Shown piece after piece: positions 27,396 to 36,245 of a stretch of DNA of 64,000 nt (position 1 is the stretch's first letter; every line of letters starts with the position of its first letter). The stretch is from positions 22,137 to 86,136 of the forward strand of contig JARLGJ010000013.1 of NCBI GenBank assembly GCA_031296105.1, read 5' to 3'. This stretch comes from Acidobacteriota bacterium. GTDB lineage: Bacteria > Acidobacteriota > Terriglobia > Terriglobales > Acidobacteriaceae. The position numbers and the translations under genes were made by a program. The notes under the pieces were generated by a model. It had not been told where the DNA came from. It saw only the letters and a program-made list of their open reading frames with translations, and made no database searches.

Positions 27396-28886
27396 GTGAG
27401 CGACAGCCAGTTCTCCTTCGAATTCAACGCCGCGGTGCCCGAGCGCAAGATTTACGGCGTGCGCGAGCTGGTGGGCGCCGTGCGCGGGCAACTGGAGAAG
27501 TCGTTCCCGGATTTGTGGGTGGAAGGCGAAATCTCCAACTGCCGCCCGGCAGAGAGCGGCCACGTCTATCTCACGCTGAAAGACGGAGACGCGCAGTTAC
27601 GGGTGGTCATGTACCGCTCGCAGTCGCGCCTGCTGCGCTTCAAGCCGCAGAACGGCCTGGCCGTGTTGGTGCGCGGCCGCATCACGCTCTACGAGGCGCG
27701 CGGCGAAATGCAGCTTGTGGCCGAGCACATGGAACCACTCGGAGCCGGCGCGTTGCAACTGGCCTTTGAGCAGCTCAAGCAGAAGCTGGCCGCCGAGGGC
27801 CTGTTCGACAGCGCCCGGAAAAAGCCCCTGCCCGCGCTGCCGCGCCGCATCGGCGTGGTCACCTCGCCGCGCGGGGCCGTCATCCGCGACATTTTGAACG
27901 TACTGCGCCGCCGCCATAACACGTTGAGCGTGCTCATCTATCCCGCCCAGGTGCAGGGAGATAGCGCCGCCGCCGAGGTCGCCGAGGGCGTGCGCTTCTT
28001 CAATGAACAAGCCGCGGGCGAAGAGTTCTCCGTGGACGTCATTGTGCTTGCGCGTGGCGGCGGCAGCCTGGAAGATCTGGCTGCCTTCAACGACGAATCG
28101 CTGGCCCGCACCGTGGCCGCCAGCCGCCTGCCCACCATCTCCGCCATTGGCCACGAAACCGATTTCACTATCTGCGACTTTGTGGCCGACCTGCGCGCTC
28201 CCACCCCTTCGGCTGCCGCCGAGCTGGTCATCGGCTCGCGTCAGGAGATCGAAGAGTCTCTGGAAGCTCTGCGCGACCGCCTGCGCCGCGCCATGCAGTA
28301 CAAGCTGCTCTATCAGCGGCAGCAACTGGGCGCCCTCGCAAAGAATCGCGCCTTTGCCCGCATGGAAGACGCCATCGCCCTCCGCCAGCAGCGCATCGAC
28401 GACCTCAGCTTCCGCCTGGAGAGCCAGTTGCGCGCCCGCCTGTCCGCCGCACAACGCAAACTGGAGCTGGCTGCATCTCATTTGTACCGTCAGGACGTAC
28501 GCCGCCGCCTGGTGATGCGCCAAAAGGATCTGGAGGCGCGCGTGGAAGCCCTGACGTCCACCCTGCAAAAGGCGATGATGCGCCGCCGGGCGCGGCTGGA
28601 GCAGGCCGCCGCACAGCTTGCCGTGCTCTCTCCGGTGTCCATCCTGGCGCGCGGTTATTCGCTGATCTTTGACGCCTCGGGCCATCTGGTAAAGGACGCC
28701 GCGCAACTGCATCCGGGAGATGAAATCCGCGCCCGGCTGGCCCGCGGAGAGGTTGAAGCCCAGGTGCGCGCCACGCACTCCGAGGCCGCTCCTCCCGGCG
28801 TGGCGCATTCTGCCGGGGACACAAACAGCTCCGGCGGCGTAGCGGAAACAACGCGGAAGGCGGGAAAGCGCAAGCCTGGAAACTGA
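27396..28886 (+). CDS. xseA: Exodeoxyribonuclease VII large subunit
   Basis: Single-strand-specific exonuclease subunit. 496 residues. N-terminal OB fold (VRGQLEKSFPDLWVEGEISNC, SGHVYLTLKD), then the catalytic core with IGVVTSPRGAVIRDI, ARGGGSLEDLAAFNDE, ISAIGHETDFTICDFVADLRAPTPSAAAE, and the long coiled coil (about 285-400) that recruits the small subunit, ending with SPVSILARGYSLI. The last 35 residues are a low-complexity Ala/Gly/Lys tail. GTG start, AAGG 2-6 bases upstream. xseB is not adjacent. Confidence 0.96.
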   Translation: MSDSQFSFEFNAAVPERKIYGVRELVGAVRGQLEKSFPDLWVEGEISNCRPAESGHVYLTLKDGDAQLRVVMYRSQSRLLRFKPQNGLAVLVRGRITLYEARGEMQLVAEHMEPLGAGALQLAFEQLKQKLAAEGLFDSARKKPLPALPRRIGVVTSPRGAVIRDILNVLRRRHNTLSVLIYPAQVQGDSAAAEVAEGVRFFNEQAAGEEFSVDVIVLARGGGSLEDLAAFNDESLARTVAASRLPTISAIGHETDFTICDFVADLRAPTPSAAAELVIGSRQEIEESLEALRDRLRRAMQYKLLYQRQQLGALAKNRAFARMEDAIALRQQRIDDLSFRLESQLRARLSAAQRKLELAASHLYRQDVRRRLVMRQKDLEARVEALTSTLQKAMMRRRARLEQAAAQLAVLSPVSILARGYSLIFDASGHLVKDAAQLHPGDEIRARLARGEVEAQVRATHSEAAPPGVAHSAGDTNSSGGVAETTRKAGKRKPGN

Positions 28887-29001
28887 ACCAGCAACCGGTT
28901 CCCCCTTGGCCTCTGCCAATCCTGCTTTACAATTAAGATGTTCCAGCGACATTCAGTGGTATGCCGTCTTCAGTTCAGTTCATAGTTGAGGAAAGGAGTC
29001 C

Positions 29002-29853
29002 ATGCCGAGCTTCCCAAGTGTCTCCGGATATGCGCCGCACCTGACACCAGGCTCCGTACTGGACATTCTTCTTGTCACCTTCCTGATCTACCAGTTCCTT
29101 TTGCTGGTGCGCGGCACGCGCGCCGTCACCATGATGACAGGCGTAGGCGCGCTGGTGGTGGTCTTCTACATTGCGCACCTCAGCAACCTGCGCACCCTGG
29201 ACTGGCTGGTGGGCACCATCCTGCCCTACAGCATCTTCGCCCTCATCGTCATCTTCCAGGCGGAGATCCGCCAGGCCTTGGCCCGTTTGGGGCGCAAGCT
29301 GACGTTGAGCCGCGGTTCGCAGAACGGCAGCACCGATCTGTATGACGACATCGTGATGGCCGCCACGGCCTTTTCGCAGGATCAGACCGGCGCGCTCATC
29401 GTGATCGAGCGCGAAATTGGCCTGCGCACTTACATTGAAAGCGGCGTGGCCCTGGACGCGCGCATGAGCTACGACCTGCTGGCCACGCTCTTCCGTCCCA
29501 GCGCGCCCTTGCACGACGGCGCGGTGATCCTGCAGAAGGATCGCATCGCGGCCGCCGCCTGTTTCCTGCCGCTCTCCATGAATCCGCTGCTCTCCAACCA
29601 GATGGGCACGCGCCATCGTGCCGGCATCGGCATTACCGAGGAAACCGACGCGGTCAGCGTGATCGTCAGCGAGGAAACCGGCGGCATCAGCATTGCCGTG
29701 GGCGGACAGGTGGAACGCGACCTGACACCTGAGCGCCTGCGCCGCCGCCTGAGCGAGTTGCTGGGCCGTTACGCGCCGCCCACCGCCGCCACCACCGCGG
29801 CCCATTCCTGGCAAAGCACGGAAGCCGCGCCCCGGCAGGAGAACGAACCGTGA
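29002..29853 (+). CDS. cdaA: Diadenylate cyclase CdaA
   Basis: Membrane-bound enzyme that makes cyclic di-AMP from two ATP. 283 residues: three N-terminal membrane helices (about 18-36, 42-60, 67-86), then the DAC domain with the catalytic DGA (172-174, in SAPLHDGAVIL) and RHR (204-206, in GTRHRAGIGITEETDA). The C-terminus is a short Ala/Thr/Glu-rich tail. Its GTGA junction overlaps ybbR by 4 bases. The cdaA-ybbR-glmM order is the conserved c-di-AMP operon. Confidence 0.96.
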   Translation: MPSFPSVSGYAPHLTPGSVLDILLVTFLIYQFLLLVRGTRAVTMMTGVGALVVVFYIAHLSNLRTLDWLVGTILPYSIFALIVIFQAEIRQALARLGRKLTLSRGSQNGSTDLYDDIVMAATAFSQDQTGALIVIEREIGLRTYIESGVALDARMSYDLLATLFRPSAPLHDGAVILQKDRIAAAACFLPLSMNPLLSNQMGTRHRAGIGITEETDAVSVIVSEETGGISIAVGGQVERDLTPERLRRRLSELLGRYAPPTAATTAAHSWQSTEAAPRQENEP

Positions 29854-30530
29854 TCTCGCGCATCCGTCATTTGCTGTTCGACAACCTGGTGCTCAAGATC
29901 TCTTCGTTCATCATCGCCTTTTTGATGTGGTACGGCGTGGCGCACGATCCGGTCAGCGAAGTCTCATTGCAGGTGCCGGTGGAGTTTGCCCGCGCGCCCA
30001 AGGATCTGGATTACACCTCCGACGTGATTCCCCAGGCGCAGGTGCGCCTGCGCGGCCCGGCCCGCGACCTGCGCGACCTGCAGCAGGAGAACGTGCACGC
30101 CATCATCGACCTGCAGGGCGCCGTGACCGGCGAGCATACCTACGACCTGGACACCGCGCACATCCACGTGCCGCACGGCATTGAGGTGATGCAGGTAACG
30201 CCCAACCGCCTGCACCTGGTCTTTGACAGTCACATCTCGCGCCAGGTTCCGGTGATTCCGCGCGTGGTGGGCATTCTACCGCCGGGTATGCACATTGACT
30301 CCGTAACCGCCAGTCCGGCGGAACTCACCATCTCCGGCCCCGCGCGCCACGTGAACGCCGTGGAGAGGGCCGTGACCGACGCCGTGGACGTAACCGGCGT
30401 CTCCGGCAAGGCCAGCTTCCAGACCGCGGCCTACCTGCCCGATCCGCTGGTGCACATCGCCAGCAAGGGTCCGGTGCGCGTGCTGGTGGTCACCTCGCAA
30501 AAATCTCCCACCAAGGATGGATTGCAATAA
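29850..30530 (+). CDS. YbbR/CdaR-like regulator of the diadenylate cyclase
   Basis: 226 residues. One N-terminal membrane helix (about 14-30, ISSFIIAFLMWYGVAHDPV) and then two to three YbbR repeats on the outside (VPVEFARAPKDLDYTSDVIPQAQVRLRGPARDL; HISRQVPVIPRVVGILPPGMHIDSVTASPAELTISGPARHVN). CdaR proteins bind CdaA and adjust its activity. GTG start overlaps the cdaA stop; its own end overlaps the glmM start by 14 bases. Confidence 0.92.
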   Translation: MISRIRHLLFDNLVLKISSFIIAFLMWYGVAHDPVSEVSLQVPVEFARAPKDLDYTSDVIPQAQVRLRGPARDLRDLQQENVHAIIDLQGAVTGEHTYDLDTAHIHVPHGIEVMQVTPNRLHLVFDSHISRQVPVIPRVVGILPPGMHIDSVTASPAELTISGPARHVNAVERAVTDAVDVTGVSGKASFQTAAYLPDPLVHIASKGPVRVLVVTSQKSPTKDGLQ

Positions 30531-31920
30531 ATTGGCTTCCGTACAAGGCAAGACCCGCCAGCTCTTCGGCACCGACGGCATCCGTGGCGTTGCCGGCGAA
30601 TATCCTCTAAACCGCGCCACGGTGTACGCCATCGGACGCGCCCTGGGCACGCGCCTCAAGCGGCGCATGGAAAACCCTTCGGTCGTGCTTGGGCAGGACA
30701 CGCGCGAATCTTCCGTGTGGATTGCCGAAGCCCTGGCCCTCGGACTGCGCGATACGGGCTGCGGCTACGCTTCGGCCGGCCTGGTGACTACGCCCGGCGT
30801 GGCCTACCTGACGCGCACTCACGGCTTTGCCGCCGGCGTCGTCATCTCCGCTTCGCACAATCCCTGGCAGGACAACGGCATCAAGCTCTTCGGCAGCAAC
30901 GGCATGAAGCTGGCCGACGAGATCGAGCACGAAATCGAGCAGGAAATCTTCTCGCACCTCGACCAGATTGCCGCCGCCGAACCGCCCACGGGCAACATCG
31001 CCGGCATCCTTCCCGGCGCGGCCAACTTGCGCGCGGACTACGAGCAGTGGCTGGCCGCCAGCATTGACGCCGCCGCGGTGCGTCCCTTGCGCGTGCTGAT
31101 GGATTGCGCCAACGGCGCGGCCTCCGTGCTGGCCCCCGAGCTGTTTGCCCGCCTCGGCGTAAAGGCCGTGGCGCTGCACACCTCGCCCAATGGACGCAAC
31201 ATCAACGATGGCTGCGGCGCGCTGCATCCCGAGCATGTAGCGCAGGAGATTGCCGCGCGTCCCGGCGAGTTCGACCTGGGCGTGACCTTTGACGGCGATG
31301 CCGACCGCGCTCTGTTCAGCGACGCCGAGGGCCACGTCGTCAACGGAGACTCCGTGCTGCTGGTTGCCGCCCGCCAGATGAAAGCGCGCGGCGTACTGCG
31401 CAACGACACCGTGGTGGCCACCACCATGAGCAACATGGGGCTGGAAAAGGCTCTCGGCTCCAGCGGCATTGCCATGCTGCGCAGTGACGTAGGCGATAAG
31501 TACGTGCTGGAGCAGATGCTGAAGACCGGCGCCACCCTGGGCGGCGAGCAGAGCGGACACATCCTCTTTATGGACGGCGACTCCACCACCGGCGACGGCC
31601 TATTGACCGCGCTGCGCGTGATGGAAGTTGTGGCCAGCAGCGGCAAATCGCTGCACGAGCTGACCGCGGACTTCAAGGTCTTTCCGCAGCGCATGAAGAA
31701 CGTCAAGGTGCGCGAGAAGATTCCGATGCAGGAGCTGCCCGCGGTGATGGAAGCCATCCGTACGGCCGAGCGCGAACTGGACGGCAATGGCCGCGTCATC
31801 GTCCGCTACAGCGGCACGGAAAAGCTGGCGCGCGTCATGATCGAAGCCGACGACGAAGCCCTGATGCACAAGCACGTGGACGCCGTGGCCGCGGCCTTGG
31901 AAAAAGCCATCGGAGCGTAA
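30517..31920 (+). CDS. glmM: Phosphoglucosamine mutase
   Basis: Converts glucosamine-6-P to glucosamine-1-P for peptidoglycan precursors. 467 residues. RQLFGTDGIRGVAG near the start, catalytic serine in SASHNP (Ser113), metal loop DGDADR (259-264), sugar-binding GGEQSGHI and the phosphate loop RYSGTEKLARVM. The ATG inside ybbR is used; a TTG at 30532 is an alternative that removes five residues. In this operon GlmM and CdaA are known partners, tying wall synthesis to c-di-AMP level. Confidence 0.96.
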   Translation: MDCNKLASVQGKTRQLFGTDGIRGVAGEYPLNRATVYAIGRALGTRLKRRMENPSVVLGQDTRESSVWIAEALALGLRDTGCGYASAGLVTTPGVAYLTRTHGFAAGVVISASHNPWQDNGIKLFGSNGMKLADEIEHEIEQEIFSHLDQIAAAEPPTGNIAGILPGAANLRADYEQWLAASIDAAAVRPLRVLMDCANGAASVLAPELFARLGVKAVALHTSPNGRNINDGCGALHPEHVAQEIAARPGEFDLGVTFDGDADRALFSDAEGHVVNGDSVLLVAARQMKARGVLRNDTVVATTMSNMGLEKALGSSGIAMLRSDVGDKYVLEQMLKTGATLGGEQSGHILFMDGDSTTGDGLLTALRVMEVVASSGKSLHELTADFKVFPQRMKNVKVREKIPMQELPAVMEAIRTAERELDGNGRVIVRYSGTEKLARVMIEADDEALMHKHVDAVAAALEKAIGA

Positions 31921-31934
31921 GAAGTCATGGTTGA

Positions 31935-31960
31935 AGAGGGCCGGAGCGATCCGGCCCTCT
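31935..31960 (+). terminator. Rho-independent terminator of cdaA-ybbR-glmM
   Basis: AGAGGGCCGGA-GCGA-TCCGGCCCTCT followed by TTCCTTT, 15 bases after the glmM stop. Confidence 0.92.
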
Positions 31961-31988
31961 TTCCTTTGCACTACGCGAAAGCCGCTTT

Positions 31989-32027
31989 CCCAGGTTATCC
32001 GCGCCAGGGACGCGCGTCGAACCTGGG
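31989..32027 (+). promoter_or_regulatory. Stem-loop upstream of the small secreted protein gene
   Basis: CCCAGGTT (31989-31996) pairs with AACCTGGG (32020-32027); CGCGC/GCGCG can pair inside. It lies 79 bases before the next start, after the glmM terminator. Leader structure or part of a promoter region; not assigned to a known family. Confidence 0.4.
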
Positions 32028-32105
32028 GCACATTGGTCTCCGTTCGTCACGTACAGGCGCACTTGTCTTTTTCGAGTTACCATGTTCAGCGAAAGGATTC
32101 CGTCC

Positions 32106-32603
32106 ATGAAACGCCTTACTGTTCTCCTCTCTGTCATTCTTTTCGCCGCATCCGCCTTGGCACAAGGCCCCAAGCCGATGCTTACCGTGCAGGGCAAGAA
32201 CCTCACCACCGTCACCTTCTCCGCCGATGACCTGGCAAAACTGCCGCACGCGAAAGTCATGGCTCCGCGCGGCCACAAGCCGGAGAAAATTGAGTACGAA
32301 GGCATCCCGCTGAAAGTGATTCTGGAGAAGGCCGCCGTGCTGAACGCCGAGAAGCCTCTGCACGGCAAGCAGCTTTTGCAGTACGTCGTGTTCACCGCCA
32401 GCGACGGCTATCGCGTGGTCTTTTCGCTGGCCGAGCTGGAGGAAGCCACCGGCGCAACCTCGGGCGTGATTCTGGCCGATAAGATTGCCGGCCAGCCGCT
32501 GAACGAAAAAGAAGCGCCGCTGCAACTGGTGGTGCCCTCCGACAAGCGTCCCGAGCGCTTTGCCCGCATGATTACCACGATCACCGTGGCCAGCGTCGAA
32601 TAG
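32106..32603 (+). CDS. Secreted protein with sulfite-oxidase-like molybdopterin-binding fold
   Basis: 165 residues. Signal peptide MKRLTVLLSVILFAASALAQ; then LTVQGKNLTTVTFSADDLAKLPHAKVMA, YEGIPLKVILEKA, and TASDGYRVVFSLAELEE...PLQLVVPSDKRPERFARMITTITV. This is the pattern of small proteins related to the oxidoreductase molybdopterin-binding domain. I see no conserved cofactor cysteine, so it may not bind Moco. ATG chosen for AAAGGA upstream and for the signal peptide; an ATG 24 bases earlier spoils the signal peptide. Confidence 0.75.
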   Translation: MKRLTVLLSVILFAASALAQGPKPMLTVQGKNLTTVTFSADDLAKLPHAKVMAPRGHKPEKIEYEGIPLKVILEKAAVLNAEKPLHGKQLLQYVVFTASDGYRVVFSLAELEEATGATSGVILADKIAGQPLNEKEAPLQLVVPSDKRPERFARMITTITVASVE

Positions 32604-32636
32604 CTCTCTGCTCGATCCCGTCCGCAGGAGAAAAAG

Positions 32637-32666
32637 GAAAGGCCAGCCGCAACCGGACTGGCCTTT
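32637..32666. terminator. Bidirectional terminator between convergent genes
   Basis: GAAAGGCCAG and CTGGCCTTTC pair around an 11-base loop; followed by TTA on the plus strand and preceded by AAAAAGG (T-run on the minus strand). Serves the small secreted protein gene and the phosphoesterase gene. Confidence 0.85.
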
Positions 32667-32690
32667 CTTATTGCACATCATTCAACATCG

Positions 32691-35483
32691 TTAATCGTCG
32701 TCATCCCTGGCCCCGGCGGGGATGACCGTGTGGCGAGGCCGTGGCATGTGGCGGCGTCCCATGGTGGCGTGCCACAGAATGGCGTTGAGCTTGTTGGCAT
32801 CGGCGCGATCCTCCTTGCTGAAGTCGAGCAGGAGGCTTTGCCGGGCACCCTTGTTGTCTGCGGCGTTGGCCTCGTAGAGGCTGCCGTCGTTCTCGTGGCG
32901 GCGGTCGGCCTGGTAAGGCGGTTGGTCGCCTTGGCCGGAGAACAAGGCGGAGATCGGCGGCGCCTGGGCGTCATTATGATTCATCGCCGGCAGGCCAAGC
33001 AGATCCTCGATGGTGCGCACCATGTTCACCGTGGTGTAAAAGCCGTGCTCGACGAAGGGCTGCGGCTGACGGGGCGAATATTTGCTAATCACCAGGGCGA
33101 TGGAGCGATGCGCGTCCACGTGGTCGGGACCGTTCTGCGCGTCGTCCTCCAGCACCACAATGGCCGTGTCATCCCAATAGGGCGAGTGCGAAACGGCTTC
33201 CACCACGCGTCCCAGCGCAAGGTCATTATCTCTAAGTGAGGCCTGCGGCGTAGGCATGCCCGGGCGCGCGCCGTAGGTGTGATCGTTGGGCAGGCGCATC
33301 ACCACCAGGTTGGGCAGTTCGTCCTGCTTGCTTCCCTTCTCCCGTGCGGCCACAAATCCAGCGAACTCGCGCAGAAATTCGTCGGCGCGGTACTGGTCGG
33401 GAAATTCCAGGCGGAAGTCAGCGAAGTGCGGATCGAAGTGGCCGATCAGCTCCGGCTTGGTGGCAATGTTTTCGGCGATCAACGGCACGGCCCACGGCCA
33501 GGGGCTGGGCTTGCCCGGCGTGGCGCTCACCCCTTCTGGCAAGGGCTCGCCCAGCTTGACGCTGGCCCGAGGGCAGGCTCCGGTAGCGGTTCCGGTGGAC
33601 GCCGGAGAGTTGGGCGCAACGGCGTCGGTGCACCAGTGCGTGTCAATGAACTCGCCGTAATGACGGTAGCGAATGCCGTGGCGTGCGGCGTTGGCCCACA
33701 GGTAGCCGGTGGAAGGCTCATCCACGTCGGCAATGTGCTGTAGCAAGGGATACTCGCCATTGACCGCACCCTCGAAGTCATAGACGCGCTCGCCGTTGCG
33801 ATAGTTGATGGGCCAGATCTTCTCGGTGTAGTCGCTGGTGATGGCCGCCGTGGACCAGACGTGTCCGTTGCCGCTGATCTCTCCCGAGTCGTAGAAGTTG
33901 TCGAGCACGCCGAACTGCCGCGCCAGTTTGTGATGGTTGGGCGTCGTCTCCTCGCCAAACATGGCCAGCGTTGGGTCGCCATCGCCTGCGCCGAGATCGC
34001 CCAGGATCTGGTCGTAGGTGCGGTTCTCCTTGATGATGTAGATCACGTGGTGGATGGGGTTGGCAGAGTGCCCGCTGTTGCGGAAGTCCACGCGCGCCTG
34101 CGGCTCGTCCATGCGGTTGTTGTGGCGCACGGCGGCGGTATAAGGCGCCAGGTTGGCCGCCACCGCGCTCTCTTGCAGGCGCGCCAGTGAGCCGTAGGTC
34201 AGCTCGGCAATGTAGGTGTAGCCAGCATTGCGACGTCCGTTGCGCGACTCGGGATCGGGAGCCTTGGCATTCGGTCCGGTGCCGCGCCCTTTGCCGCTGA
34301 GCACCACCAGATTGCCTCCGGAGGCGGCCAGCGCCGTGGGATAGTACTCGGTGGGCACCCAGCCCGCCGGCGCCAGCGGCGTCCCCTGCGCGTTCAAAGG
34401 CATCACGGCCACCGAGTTGGTGCCCGCCTCGGCCACGTACAGCGTACCAATCTGCCCCATGGCAAGCGCGTTGGGATAGGCGCCGCCCACGCGCTGTCCC
34501 GGCAGGCGCACGTTGATGCGCCCGGCCACCTGCCCCTGCTCCGTGTCGTAGGTCACAACCTCGTCGGCGTTGGCCAGGGTGATATAAAGACGGTGCGCGG
34601 CCGCGTTATAAAGCAAGGCCGTGGCGTGAGCCGAAGAGGTGGGCGAGCCCGTCGCATGCGCCAGTTCAATGCGCTTTACCGCGCCGCTCGCCAGGTCCAG
34701 TTCGGCAATGGCCGCCGTGTTCCACAGACTGACCCAGGCTTTGCCGTGGCCATCCGTGGCCACGGCGTAGGGCATGGTGGCGGGAATCCATTCACCGTGC
34801 GGATCGCTGACGTCGAAGCCTTTGAGGATGCCGCCCGTCTGCGCATCCAGCAGCCACACCTGGTCGCTGAAATTGCCACACACCAGCAGGCGCTCGGGCA
34901 CCTGCTCCGCGGCGGGCACAACGGCCAGGCCTGCGGGATAGGCAATCATGCTTCCCCGCGCGATGGGCGCCTTGGCAGGATACTTTTTTTCCGCGGGAAG
35001 CGTCTGCGGCGGAATCTTCAGGAAGCGCGCGGGCGTGAGTTGCCCGTCGGCAAACGAGTACACGGCCACGCCGCTGCCCGTACTGCCCTTGGCGTGCCCC
35101 TCGCTATCGGTAAGCGAGGCAATGGAGACGTAGAGTTCCTTGCCCGAGGGGCTCCATGCCAGGCCGAAGAAATACGTTTGCCGGAACTTGCGATCCAGGC
35201 GCGGATCGGCGTAATCGGTCAGCCGGTTGCTCTGCAAGTCCAGCAGGGAGATCGATTGGCCGAAATGCGACTCAAGGGTGCCGAATCCCTGGTTGAGTAC
35301 CGCCACCCAGCGCCCGTCGGGAGAGACGGCGGCCGACACCGGCAGGCTGTTCGTGCGGCGCGGCTCACCGGGCGCGGGCGTGTACAGAACCTTGCTGCTG
35401 GGTAACGGCACGGGGGCGGGAGACGACTGCCCCGCGCAAATTGCCGAGGCGGAAAGCAGCAAAGCTGCCAGCGCAAGTTTCAT
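32691..35483 (-). CDS. Secreted propeller-phosphoesterase (alkaline-phosphatase-superfamily phosphoesterase family)
   Basis: 930 residues. Signal peptide MKLALAALLLSASAICAGQ. Residues about 40-440 form a YVTN-like beta-propeller (SLPVSAAVSPDGRWVAVLNQG, KAWVSLWNTAAIAELDLASG, HRLYITLANADEVVTYDTEQG). Residues about 480-880 are the phosphoesterase domain (HHVIYIIKENRTYDQILGDLG, VLDNFYDSGEISGNGHVWSTAA, DDTAIVVLEDDAQNGPDHVDAHRSIALVIS), whose metal-binding Asp/His residues are visible. Such fusions are frequent in Acidobacteriota; substrate unknown (phospholipid or phosphodiester is possible). GGAGGAATT before the ATG. Ends in DDDD. Confidence 0.88.
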   Translation of the reverse strand: MKLALAALLLSASAICAGQSSPAPVPLPSSKVLYTPAPGEPRRTNSLPVSAAVSPDGRWVAVLNQGFGTLESHFGQSISLLDLQSNRLTDYADPRLDRKFRQTYFFGLAWSPSGKELYVSIASLTDSEGHAKGSTGSGVAVYSFADGQLTPARFLKIPPQTLPAEKKYPAKAPIARGSMIAYPAGLAVVPAAEQVPERLLVCGNFSDQVWLLDAQTGGILKGFDVSDPHGEWIPATMPYAVATDGHGKAWVSLWNTAAIAELDLASGAVKRIELAHATGSPTSSAHATALLYNAAAHRLYITLANADEVVTYDTEQGQVAGRINVRLPGQRVGGAYPNALAMGQIGTLYVAEAGTNSVAVMPLNAQGTPLAPAGWVPTEYYPTALAASGGNLVVLSGKGRGTGPNAKAPDPESRNGRRNAGYTYIAELTYGSLARLQESAVAANLAPYTAAVRHNNRMDEPQARVDFRNSGHSANPIHHVIYIIKENRTYDQILGDLGAGDGDPTLAMFGEETTPNHHKLARQFGVLDNFYDSGEISGNGHVWSTAAITSDYTEKIWPINYRNGERVYDFEGAVNGEYPLLQHIADVDEPSTGYLWANAARHGIRYRHYGEFIDTHWCTDAVAPNSPASTGTATGACPRASVKLGEPLPEGVSATPGKPSPWPWAVPLIAENIATKPELIGHFDPHFADFRLEFPDQYRADEFLREFAGFVAAREKGSKQDELPNLVVMRLPNDHTYGARPGMPTPQASLRDNDLALGRVVEAVSHSPYWDDTAIVVLEDDAQNGPDHVDAHRSIALVISKYSPRQPQPFVEHGFYTTVNMVRTIEDLLGLPAMNHNDAQAPPISALFSGQGDQPPYQADRRHENDGSLYEANAADNKGARQSLLLDFSKEDRADANKLNAILWHATMGRRHMPRPRHTVIPAGARDDDD

Positions 35484-35574
35484 CGAATTCCTCCAGCGCC
35501 GGCAATGGGCTGCGGCGGCGAAGAACAGCTTACAACTTGTAGTTTGCGCGCCGGTGAATTTTCCTTTTCCGGCC

Positions 35575-36189
35575 CTACGCCTGCCGCGATGCGCCGCGGC
35601 GGATGTGCTCCATCACGGACTCTACCTCGTGCGTAATATCGTCGTCGCCGGTCACCACAATGTCGGCGTGGTTGCGCGTGGGATACACGTACTGCCGCGC
35701 CATGGGCACCACCGTGGTGTTGTACTGCTCCAGCACGCTTTCCCGGGTGCGGCCGCGCTCGCGTATGTCGCGCTCAATGCGGCGCTCCAGGCAAAGCTCC
35801 TCGCCGAGATCGACAAAAACCTTGGTCCCTTGCAGCTTGCGCAGAACTTCCCAATGCAACGCAAAAAGTCCTTCCACAATGACGAAGGTGTGCGGCTCCA
35901 GCGGGCGTGTCTCGCCCGTGCGGGTGTGGGTCGTAAAGTCATACACCGGGCGATGGATGGTTTCGCCGCGCGACAAATGGTGCGCGTGTTCCAGCAGCAG
36001 GGCGCTGTCCAGGGCCTCGGGGGAATCGAAGTTGTAATGCGCGCGCTGCACCAGGCTGAGGTGATCCAGTTCGCGGTAGTACGAGTCGAGGTGGAAGAGC
36101 GCGGCATCGAGCTTGCCCGCCAGGTGCTCGGCGAGAAAGCTTTTGCCCGCGCACGAGGGTCCGGCAACTCCGATGAAATATGGCTTCAT
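35575..36189 (-). CDS. udk: Uridine kinase-like nucleoside kinase
   Basis: 204 residues. P-loop GPSCAGKS (about 10-17), FHLDSYYREL (Asp base and YY of the nucleoside pocket), RPVYDFTTHTRTGE and VIVEGLFAL, all landmarks of the uridine/phosphoribulokinase family. It would phosphorylate uridine/cytidine with ATP or GTP. Last gene of the minus-strand nucleoside cluster, 56 bases after pnp. Other nucleoside specificity cannot be excluded. Confidence 0.88.
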   Translation of the reverse strand: MKPYFIGVAGPSCAGKSFLAEHLAGKLDAALFHLDSYYRELDHLSLVQRAHYNFDSPEALDSALLLEHAHHLSRGETIHRPVYDFTTHTRTGETRPLEPHTFVIVEGLFALHWEVLRKLQGTKVFVDLGEELCLERRIERDIRERGRTRESVLEQYNTTVVPMARQYVYPTRNHADIVVTGDDDITHEVESVMEHIRRGASRQA

Positions 36190-36245
36190 AGTCGATCCTG
36201 AATATTAATTAGTGCTGCAAAAAAGCGGCCCCCACGGGGCGCTGT

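Noticed and set aside
28887..29001. xseB expected after xseA
   Set aside because: The 115-base gap has no frame of the right size (about 70-80 codons); xseB is not here.
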